From: Roseilinea sp034431495 | Lineage (GTDB): Bacteria; Chloroflexota; Anaerolineae; J036; Brachytrichaceae | Direction of reading: 5' to 3' | NCBI GenBank assembly: GCA_034431495.1 | Contig: DAOUDB010000191.1 | Location: 1 to 5,550 of the forward strand | DNA length: 5,550 bases | Shown here: positions 1 through 5,324 of the stretch, one piece after another | Layout of the letters: each line of letters opens with the position of its first letter | How positions within the stretch are numbered: position 1 is the stretch's first letter | Notes under the pieces: generated by a model | Told to the model about the DNA's origin: nothing | What the model saw: the letters and a program-made list of their open reading frames with translations, nothing else | Database searches by the model: none | Made by a program: the position numbers and the translations under genes

Positions 1-1838
1 TCAACTCCATCACGGTGTTTGCCAAGTGCCACCATAGTTGGAGCTACTACCCCACCCAGGTTGGCCAGCCGCACCCGAACCTGCGCCGCAATCTGCTCAA
101 GGAGCAGATCGAGGCGTCGCACGAGATCGGCGTGCGCGCGCCGATTTACTACACCGTCGGCTGGTCGGCCACCGATGCTGAACAACATCCCGAATGGGTT
201 GCTCGACGCAAGGACGGCTCCATCTCGCACTTCAACTACGACGTGACCGCCGCGCCGTCCGACCCCAAACCGATCATTTCGTGGAAGAATCTGTGCCCCA
301 GCGGCGCGTACAAGGATCTCATACTGGCTCAGACGCGCGAAATCTGTGAGCAGTTCGAGGTGGATGGCTTCTTTTACGATATTTGCTTCCGCGAGCCGTG
401 CTATTGCCCCAACTGCGTGGCCGACATGAAGGCCGAGGGCCTCGATCCGGCTAACGATGACGACGCATCCCGCTACAACGTCCTCAAGTGGCAGCGCTTC
501 ATGGCCGACTGCAACGCCATCATCCAGGCCAGATGGCCCCAGGCGACTATCTTCTACAACGGCGGCGCCAGCCAATATCACCCTGAATGGCATCTGGGCG
601 ATACACACTTCGAGCTGGAAGATTTGCCCACCACCTGGGGCGGCTACGACAAGTTCCCCATCCGCGCCCGCTACTTCGCCAACACCGGCAAGCAATACCT
701 CGCCATGAGCGGCAAGTTCCACACCATGTGGGGCGAGTTTGGCGGTTTCAAGGCCCCTGAGGCGATCCGCTATGAAGCAGCCTGCATGGTTGCCTATGGC
801 GCGCGCTGCTCCTTTGGCGACCAGTTGCACCCCAACGGCGTCATGGACATGCCGACCTACGAGAACATCGGCCATGCCTACGCCTATGTTGAGCAGATCG
901 AGGAATACGGCCTGGATGGCAGGCCGTGCGCGAATCTGGGCCTTTTCCTCAGTGGCAATGAGCCGGATGACCAGGGCGTAGCCAACATGCTGATGGAAAA
1001 CCAGATTGATTTCGAGGTGGTCATGCCCGGCGCAGACCTGAGCCGTTTTGCGGCGCTGGTGTTGCCCGGCGCGGCGTTCCTCGACGACGCGACGGCGCAG
1101 CGCATCGATGCCTTTGCCCGTGCCGGCGGCAGCGTGCTGGTGTTGGGCGAGAGCGGCCTCGATCGCGCCCGCTCTCGTTTCGCGCTGGATGTGGGCGCCG
1201 AGTATGCCGGCCCGGCCAGCTACCAGCTCGACTATATGATCGCCGGCCCCGACCTGTCAGCCGGCCTGCCCGCCTCGCCTTTCCTCAACTACCTGGCTGC
1301 CTTCAAAGCAACCCTGACCGATGCCACTGCCCTGGCAGTGATCCGCGAGCCATACTTCGACCGCACCTATGGGCACTACTGTTCGCACCAGAACACGCCC
1401 TATCGCGTCGAAGATGCTGCGCATCCCGGCGCGTGGCGCAAGGGCAACCTGGTGTATCTGCCGCACCGGCTTGGCGAGATGTACTACCACCACGGCGCGA
1501 AAGTGCACCGGCAGTTTTTCCTGAACGCGCTGCGGCTGATCTACACACAGCAGGTCGTGGAAACCCGGATGCCAAGCGCGGGCCGGGTTGCACTTACGCA
1601 TCAACCCCAGCATTGCCGCTATGTGGCCCATCTGATGTATGCGCCGCCATTGCAGCGCGGGCGCTGTCTGGTGATCGAAGACATGCCGGCTCTGTACGAT
1701 GTCCCGCTGCGTATCAACGTGCCGGAGACGATCACCCGCGCGTATCTTGCGCCGGCGAAGGTGGAATTGCCGCTCAACGGCGCGGCGGTCACCGTTCCGG
1801 AAGTGATCGGCCATCAGGCTGTGGTGTTCGAATACTGA
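1..1838 (+). CDS. Glycoside-hydrolase-like TIM-barrel protein with trimerisation-like domain (5' end missing)
   Basis: The reading frame is open to the left edge (codons for N-S-I-T precede the GTG at 15), so that GTG is probably an internal valine and the true start lies outside. Numbering from that GTG, residues 1-300 look like a (beta/alpha)8 barrel of the hypothetical glycosyl hydrolase (GHL6/alpha-amylase-like) type: FAKCHHSWSYYPT at the front, VDGFFYDICF at 116-125, CYCPNC at 129-134 and HFELED at 198-203. Residues about 305-400 resemble the Rossmann-like beta-galactosidase trimerisation domain (VVMPGADLSRFAALVLPG, then GGSVLVLGESG). The rest is probably a beta-rich C-terminal part. D122, at the likely end of strand 4, is a candidate nucleophile, and E200 or E202 a candidate acid/base; both are inferences. 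The Cys cluster recalls the zinc site of GH42 enzymes. The probable role is carbohydrate hydrolysis; substrate and linkage cannot be told. No signal peptide can be judged because the N terminus is absent. Confidence 0.75.
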   Translation, partial: NSITVFAKCHHSWSYYPTQVGQPHPNLRRNLLKEQIEASHEIGVRAPIYYTVGWSATDAEQHPEWVARRKDGSISHFNYDVTAAPSDPKPIISWKNLCPSGAYKDLILAQTREICEQFEVDGFFYDICFREPCYCPNCVADMKAEGLDPANDDDASRYNVLKWQRFMADCNAIIQARWPQATIFYNGGASQYHPEWHLGDTHFELEDLPTTWGGYDKFPIRARYFANTGKQYLAMSGKFHTMWGEFGGFKAPEAIRYEAACMVAYGARCSFGDQLHPNGVMDMPTYENIGHAYAYVEQIEEYGLDGRPCANLGLFLSGNEPDDQGVANMLMENQIDFEVVMPGADLSRFAALVLPGAAFLDDATAQRIDAFARAGGSVLVLGESGLDRARSRFALDVGAEYAGPASYQLDYMIAGPDLSAGLPASPFLNYLAAFKATLTDATALAVIREPYFDRTYGHYCSHQNTPYRVEDAAHPGAWRKGNLVYLPHRLGEMYYHHGAKVHRQFFLNALRLIYTQQVVETRMPSAGRVALTHQPQHCRYVAHLMYAPPLQRGRCLVIEDMPALYDVPLRINVPETITRAYLAPAKVELPLNGAAVTVPEVIGHQAVVFEY

Positions 1839-1853
1839 TTGCGAGCGTTGTTC

Positions 1854-1880
1854 CCCGCCGGGGCAGCGCGCTCCGGCGGG
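1854..1880 (+). other. Strong GC hairpin just before the TauE/SafE start
   Basis: CCCGCCGG (1854-1861) is exactly complementary to CCGGCGGG (1873-1880). The stem extends inward by one G-U and two G-C pairs, giving about 11 pairs around a 5-nt loop (1865-1869). It lies 15 nt after the hydrolase stop and ends 10 nt before the permease ATG. No T-run follows, so it is not a canonical intrinsic terminator. Its 3' arm holds the only purine-rich stretch (GGCGGG) that could act as a ribosome binding site for the next gene. It may reduce read-through or control translation; neither is shown. Confidence 0.5.
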
Positions 1881-1890
1881 TGTCGCTCAC

Positions 1891-2634
1891 ATGCCGCTCG
1901 ATACACAGACCGTCCTGGCCGTCGGCGTCGTGGTGCTGGTGGCGTTCATGGTTGCCGGCATCACCGGCATGGGCGCCGTCGTGCTGGCGTTGCCGCTGAC
2001 CAGTCTTTTCATCGGCGTGCGCCTGTCTGTGTGTTCGTTGCAGACGCTGGGGCTGGCGCTGTCCGCCTACTTGGCGCTGTCGGGGTGGAAACATGTGCGC
2101 CGCAAACCCTTCCTCGTGACGGTAGCGCTGGGCGTTGTGGGAATGCCGGCCGGCATTCTATTTGCCAACCAGCTGCCCGAGGCTGGCCTCATGCTGGCAG
2201 TCGGCGCTTACGTGACGTTCATGGGCGCGCGCGTGTTGTTGCCGGGGCTGCGCGAACGGCGGCTGCCGGACTGGTTGCTCAAGGCGCAGCTTGTGGCTGG
2301 CGGCGCAGTGCACGGCGCATTTGCCTCGGGCGGCCCGCTGATGATTGCCTACTTTCACGAGTCAATCCACGATAAGAGCGCATTCCGCGCGACGATGAGT
2401 CTGTCATTTGTGGCGTTGGCAGTGTTGTTGCTGGCGCAATGGACCTTGAGCGGCGCGTGGGCAGCAGGCACAGCGACGACGGTGCTGGTCATGGCGCCGT
2501 TCATGCTGGCCGGCGTGGCGGCCGGAGAAGCTATCCATCGGCGCGTCAACATCCGCGTGTTCCGCACGCTCGTATCGGCGGTCATGGTGGTGATCGGCGT
2601 GTTGACAATTGCGCCCCGGCTGCCGCTCGGCTGA
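1891..2634 (+). CDS. TauE/SafE family membrane permease (putative anion/sulfite exporter)
   Basis: This 247-residue, almost wholly hydrophobic protein has the two-repeat layout of the TauE/SafE family (PF01925). The first repeat opens with GITGMGAVVLALPL (23-36). The second carries the family-typical GGAVHGAFASGGPLM (137-151), followed by KSAFRAT (162-168). About eight membrane segments can be drawn, near residues 7-30, 45-63, 74-91, 97-117, 133-153, 168-186, 193-212 and 226-242. A basic loop, RERRLPDW, lies at 121-128. Length is normal for the family. Characterised relatives export sulfite, sulfoacetate or other organosulfur anions, but the substrate cannot be read from sequence and no sulfur gene is nearby. 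The ATG at 1891 is chosen because the membrane segment starts at once after it and no in-frame start lies close upstream. Only a weak GGCGGG 10 nt upstream could serve as a ribosome binding site, and it is inside a hairpin. Confidence 0.88.
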   Translation: MPLDTQTVLAVGVVVLVAFMVAGITGMGAVVLALPLTSLFIGVRLSVCSLQTLGLALSAYLALSGWKHVRRKPFLVTVALGVVGMPAGILFANQLPEAGLMLAVGAYVTFMGARVLLPGLRERRLPDWLLKAQLVAGGAVHGAFASGGPLMIAYFHESIHDKSAFRATMSLSFVALAVLLLAQWTLSGAWAAGTATTVLVMAPFMLAGVAAGEAIHRRVNIRVFRTLVSAVMVVIGVLTIAPRLPLG

Positions 2635-2647
2635 TGCGCCGGCGCGC

Positions 2648-2653
2648 TACAAT
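2648..2653 (+). promoter_or_regulatory. Probable -10 element for a leaderless xseB message
   Basis: TACAAT matches the -10 consensus at five of six positions and ends 7 nt before the ATG at 2661. Transcription would start at about 2660-2661, so the message would begin at or next to the start codon. No good -35 is seen 17 nt upstream (2625-2630 reads GCTCGG). The absence of any Shine-Dalgarno sequence before this ATG fits a leaderless transcript. Confidence 0.45.
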
Positions 2654-2660
2654 GTCGCCC

Positions 2661-2915
2661 ATGCCCAGGAAGCAAACAACGCAATCCCCCGCCGCGCCGG
2701 ACCAGGCCGCGCCGGACCGGGCCGGCGACCAGAATCTGACCTTCGAGCAGGCCTATCGTGAACTGCAACAGATCGTCGAGCAACTCGAACGCGGCGATCT
2801 ACCCCTCGAACAGTCGCTCGCGCTCCATGCGCGCGGCCAGCGTTTGGCCGCCCTGTGCGCCGAGCAACTCGATCAGGCGGAGTTGAAGATCAGATCAGTA
2901 GTCAGTAGTCAGTAG
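2661..2915 (+). CDS. xseB: Exodeoxyribonuclease VII small subunit
   Basis: This 84-residue protein matches XseB (PF02609). The family core runs from TFEQAYRELQQIVEQLE (27-43) through GDLPLEQSLALHARG (45-59) to AELKI (73-77), a coiled helical hairpin. XseB binds the catalytic XseA subunit to form exonuclease VII, which degrades single-stranded DNA to oligonucleotides in the cytoplasm; xseA is not in the window. The ATG at 2661 is preferred because it sits just after a -10-like TACAAT. In-frame ATGs at 2652 and 2634 are alternatives, the last overlapping the permease stop as TGATG; none has a Shine-Dalgarno sequence. Residues 11-24 are Ala/Pro/Asp-rich and come from a 15-nt duplication. The last residues, SVVSSQ, and the TAG stop are encoded by a heptanucleotide repeat, so the natural C terminus seems to have been replaced or extended. 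The gap to the permease is 26 nt. Confidence 0.92.
   Translation: MPRKQTTQSPAAPDQAAPDRAGDQNLTFEQAYRELQQIVEQLERGDLPLEQSLALHARGQRLAALCAEQLDQAELKIRSVVSSQ
2691..2732 (+). repeat. 15-nt tandem duplication in the xseB N-terminal region
   Basis: Unit 1 (2691-2705) and unit 2 (2706-2720) match at 14 of 15 positions. A third, shortened copy (2721-2732) follows with three bases missing. They encode AAPDQ, AAPDR and AGDQ. The number of bases per unit keeps the reading frame. The stretch lies before the conserved XseB core and is likely a disordered N-terminal tail. Confidence 0.7.
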
Positions 2916-2983
2916 TCAGACAACAGAGCACAGACCACAGGTTTCAGACGCAGAGCGTTGTGCGCAACACGGAATACGCAATA
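2893..2983 (+). repeat. Degenerate heptanucleotide repeat array at the xseB 3' end and spacer
   Basis: A 7-nt period runs across about 91 bases. TCAGTAG occurs three times in perfect tandem (2895-2901, 2902-2908, 2909-2915), plus a partial TCAG. In the same phase come units of the form nnnCAGn: CAACAGA at 2921, GCACAGA at 2928, CCACAGG at 2935 and TTTCAGA at 2942. After two irregular units there is a second type, GCAACAC at 2964, GGAATAC at 2971 and GCAATAC at 2978. The array covers the last codons and stop of xseB and nearly all of the spacer before the DUF554 gene. Similar short heptamer arrays are known from cyanobacteria (the STRR class) and, as I recall, from Chloroflexota. Confidence 0.8.
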
Positions 2984-2993
2984 CAGCCTTGCC

Positions 2994-3740
2994 ATGACCG
3001 GAACCCTCATCAACATCATCACAGTGCTCATCGGCACAGCAATCGGCGTGCTGCTCGGCAACCGATTGCCGGCGCGAATTCGAGAAACGGTATTGGACGG
3101 CCTTGGGCTGTCTACCATTGCCTACGCGATTCTCAGTCTGGTCGATGCGATGTCGCAGCAGGACAACGTGCCGGCCAAGTTCATCGTCGTGCTGTTGTCG
3201 GTGCTGGCCGGCGGCATCGTCGGCGAGTGGGTCAACATCGATGCGGCCCTCAGCCGGTTCGGCGGGTGGCTGGAGCGCAAATTCGCGCGCAGCGACGACG
3301 CGGCCGGCGCAGCGCGTTTCGTGCGCGGCTACGTGGCGGCCAGCCTGGTGTTCTGCGTCGGCCCGATGACGATCCTCGGCTCCATCAGCGACGGCTTGCG
3401 GGGCGATTTCGCGTTGTTGTCGATCAAAAGCACGCTCGACGGCTTCGCCGCGCTGGCGTTTGCGGCGTCACTGGGCATCGGTGTCGGCTTCAGCGTGATC
3501 ACCATTTTGCTCTTCCAGGGGGGCATCTCGCTCGGCGCCGGCCTGCTGCAAAACGCCTTCACCGGCCCGGCCGATCCTGTGCTGGCAGTGCTCTCCGCGA
3601 TCGGCGCGCTGCTCATCGTCGGCATTGGCCTGTCGCTGCTGGAGATCAAGCGCGTGCGGGTGGCGAACTTCTTGCCGGCGCTGGTGGTGGGGCCGCTAGT
3701 GGTGGTCATGTTGCGTGCGCTGGGCGCCGCCGGCTTCTGA
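2994..3740 (+). CDS. DUF554 family membrane protein (YdfK/YqgA-like)
   Basis: This 248-residue integral membrane protein fits the DUF554 family (PF04474). Recognisable family signatures are GTLINIITVLIGTAIG (3-18) at the N terminus, FCVGPMTILGSISDGL (120-135), KSTLDG (145-150), QGG (175-177) and NFLPAL (225-230). Hydrophobic stretches near residues 5-22, 36-52, 60-80, 113-131, 148-172, 195-216 and 225-243 imply about seven membrane segments. The family has no firmly established function; transport or membrane signalling is sometimes suggested. The ATG at 2994 is preferred over an in-frame TTG at 2958 because the extra 12 residues would be coded by the heptanucleotide repeat and the family normally begins at M-x-G-T. 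There is no Shine-Dalgarno sequence. The gene ends 23 nt from the convergent der stop, with no clear terminator between them. Confidence 0.87.
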   Translation: MTGTLINIITVLIGTAIGVLLGNRLPARIRETVLDGLGLSTIAYAILSLVDAMSQQDNVPAKFIVVLLSVLAGGIVGEWVNIDAALSRFGGWLERKFARSDDAAGAARFVRGYVAASLVFCVGPMTILGSISDGLRGDFALLSIKSTLDGFAALAFAASLGIGVGFSVITILLFQGGISLGAGLLQNAFTGPADPVLAVLSAIGALLIVGIGLSLLEIKRVRVANFLPALVVGPLVVVMLRALGAAGF

Positions 3741-3763
3741 CTACCTCGCCCACGCGGCCGCTT

Positions 3764-5251
3764 TCACTGCTCTTTCTGCTTGTGCCCCCGGAATGATAGC
3801 CGGATGGGCGTGCCAAGAAAGCCAAACTCGTCGCGGATGCGGTTTTCGAGGAAACGTCGGTAGGTGAAGTGCGCCAGCTCTGTATCATTCACGTGGAACA
3901 CAAACGTCGGAGGGTTCGTGGCAACCTGCGCGCCATAGTAAATCTTGAGCCGTTTGCTGCCGCGCGTGGGCGGGGCGTGCTGCTCGGCTGCTGCGCGCAA
4001 AATGCGGTTGACATCTGATGTGCTGATGCGCATGGAGCGAGATTCGTGCACGCGCAGGGCGGTGGGCAAGATCTGGTCGCAGCGGAACCCGGTCTTGGCC
4101 GACACAAAGAGCGGCGGCGCGTAAGCCATGAAGTTGAACCGGTCCTGCGCCGCGCGGAAGAAGTCCTGCATCTTCTCGGTCAACAGACCCAGGCCGGCAA
4201 GCGGTTTGGCGGCGCGCGCAACTTTCTCCTCGCCTTCGATCAGATCCCACTTGTTCACGACCAGCACGACGCCTTTGCTCTCGTCCAGAATATAGCCGGC
4301 GATGTGCTCGTCCTGAGCGGTGATGCCCTCGGCTGCGTCGAGCAACAGCAAAGCCACGTCGGCCCGCTCGATGGCGCGGAAGGCGCGCAGCACACTGAAC
4401 TTCTCCACTCCCGGCTCGATCGCGCCGCGCTTGCGAATGCCGGCGGTGTCGATCAGCGTGATTTTGGATTTGCGAGTTTGGATTGTGGACTCTGCGTTGT
4501 CCTCGGAGTCGATTTCGATCTGTTCCTCGAATTCGATGACCGTGTCGATGGCATCGCGGGTGGTGCCCGGCACCTCGCTGACGATCACGCGATCTTCGCC
4601 GATCAGCCGGTTGTACAGCGACGACTTGCCCACGTTGGGACGGCCAATGAGCGCGATTTTCACCGTGTCATCCGGCGGCTCCGGCGTCTGAGGCGGCAGC
4701 GCAGCCACCACCGCGTCCATCAAATCGCCAGTGCCGACGCCGTGCAGGCTGCTCACCGGATACACGTCGCCCAGGCCGAGGCTGTAAAACTCCACGCTTG
4801 CATTGCGGGCCGAATCGGACTCGCTTTTGTTGGCAGCCACGATGACGGGCGGCGTGGACTTGCCTTCCTTCTGGCGCTGACCGATCAGCTTGCGCAGGAT
4901 GTCGGCCACAGCTTCGTCTGCCGCCGACAATCCCACCTGCGCGTCGACCATGAAGACCACCACATCCGCGTCGCTGATGGCGATTTCGGCCTGCTCGCGG
5001 ATCTCGCGCACGAAGTCCGACGAGCCCTCGGCCAGCGCGCGCTGGCTGCGCAGCGGCTCCAGCGGCTCGATGCCGCCGGTGTCCACCACCGTGAACTCGA
5101 CGCCGCGCCAGACACATGGCGCGTGAACGCGATCTCGCGTGGTGCCGGGGCGGTCGTCGATCACAGACAGTCGCTCGCCGGCCAGCCGGTTGAACAGCGT
5201 GCTCTTGCCCACATTGGGCCGGCCGACGAGGACAACGAAGGACTTCGACAT
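3764..5251 (-). CDS. der: GTPase Der (EngA), ribosome assembly factor
   Basis: Der is an essential cytoplasmic GTPase that binds the 50S subunit during its maturation. This 495-residue protein has the diagnostic tandem GTPase domains and a C-terminal KH-like domain. Domain 1 carries GRPNVGKS (10-17), PGTTRD (35-40), DTGG (57-60) and a G4 motif NKSE (141-144) in place of the usual NKxD. Domain 2 carries GRPNVGKS (203-210), PGTTRD (228-233), DTAG (268-271), NKWD (333-336) and SAK (384-386). The KH-like domain is about 400-490. Typical Der proteins are near 435-490 residues, so this is long. Extra length sits in domain 2 between PGTTRD and DTAG (about 18 residues around 245-262, partly encoded by heptanucleotide repeats) and around 342-360 before the MQDFF helix. 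The ATG at 5251 puts the G1 motif at the usual distance from the N terminus. The start has no clear Shine-Dalgarno sequence. Confidence 0.97.
   Translation of the reverse strand: MSKSFVVLVGRPNVGKSTLFNRLAGERLSVIDDRPGTTRDRVHAPCVWRGVEFTVVDTGGIEPLEPLRSQRALAEGSSDFVREIREQAEIAISDADVVVFMVDAQVGLSAADEAVADILRKLIGQRQKEGKSTPPVIVAANKSESDSARNASVEFYSLGLGDVYPVSSLHGVGTGDLMDAVVAALPPQTPEPPDDTVKIALIGRPNVGKSSLYNRLIGEDRVIVSEVPGTTRDAIDTVIEFEEQIEIDSEDNAESTIQTRKSKITLIDTAGIRKRGAIEPGVEKFSVLRAFRAIERADVALLLLDAAEGITAQDEHIAGYILDESKGVVLVVNKWDLIEGEEKVARAAKPLAGLGLLTEKMQDFFRAAQDRFNFMAYAPPLFVSAKTGFRCDQILPTALRVHESRSMRISTSDVNRILRAAAEQHAPPTRGSKRLKIYYGAQVATNPPTFVFHVNDTELAHFTYRRFLENRIRDEFGFLGTPIRLSFRGHKQKEQ
4460..4501 (-). repeat. 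In-frame heptanucleotide repeat inside der
   Basis: On the + strand five consecutive 7-nt units fit GAnTnTG or a close variant: GATTTTG (4460), GATTTGC (4467), GAGTTTG (4474), GATTGTG (4481) and GACTCTG (4488). A poorer unit, CGTTGTC, follows at 4495. On the coding strand these read CAAAATC, GCAAATC, CAAACTC, CACAATC and CAGAGTC. They encode Der residues about 253-264, just before the conserved TLIDTAG. The AT content is plainly higher than in the flanking gene. The unit length and A-rich composition resemble the array after xseB. Confidence 0.75.
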
Positions 5252-5263
5252 GTGTGGTGTCCG

Positions 5264-5272
5264 ATAATAACA
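5264..5272 (-). promoter_or_regulatory. der: Extended -10 promoter element for der
   Basis: Read on the minus strand, TGTTATTAT is a TG-n-TATTAT extended -10, with five of six matches in the hexamer. It ends 12 nt before the der ATG, so transcription would start roughly 5-6 nt before the start codon and leave almost no leader. No -35 match is seen at the proper distance, which extended -10 promoters tolerate. The same bases form the T-rich tail of the upstream hairpin. Confidence 0.45.
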
Positions 5273-5301
5273 GCGACCGGCAACCCGCCGGCTGCCGGTC
5301 G
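5264..5301 (-). terminator. Probable intrinsic terminator of the peroxiredoxin gene
   Basis: CGACCGGCA (5274-5282) and TGCCGGTCG (5293-5301) form a perfect 9-bp stem with a 10-nt loop. On the minus strand the stem is followed by CTGTTATTAT, a broken T-rich tail rather than a clean T-run. It lies 23 nt after the peroxiredoxin stop and before der. A weaker 5-bp hairpin (5304-5308 with 5316-5320) lies between the stop and this stem. Position and symmetry support termination; the imperfect tail suggests some read-through into der. Confidence 0.55.
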
Positions 5302-5324
5302 TGCGCCGTCAATCGCGGCGAAGA

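Noticed and set aside
1257..1999. Open frames on both strands overlapping the end of the hydrolase and the start of the permease
   Set aside because: They overlap well-supported genes and their translations are rich in Arg, Ala and Pro with no recognisable motif, as expected from shadow frames.
2602..2607. Perfect -35 consensus TTGACA near the end of the permease gene
   Set aside because: The only good -10 (2648-2653) is 40 nt away, and 17 nt downstream there is no -10-like hexamer. It is probably a chance match in coding sequence.
2893..2983. CRISPR array or phage attachment site as an explanation for the repeats after xseB
   Set aside because: Units are only 7 nt with no spacers, and there is no cas gene, integrase or tRNA nearby.
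2958..2993. Upstream TTG start adding 12 residues to the DUF554 protein
   Set aside because: The added residues come from the heptamer repeat, TTG is a weaker start, and the family N terminus begins at the ATG at 2994.
3754..3761. GCGGCCGC palindrome between the convergent DUF554 and der genes
   Set aside because: An 8-base palindrome with no loop or T-run is not a credible terminator and is expected by chance in GC-rich DNA.
2960..3796. 278-codon open frame overlapping the DUF554 gene in another frame
   Set aside because: The translation is Arg/His/Ala-rich with no motif, while the other frame gives clear DUF554 signatures and membrane segments.
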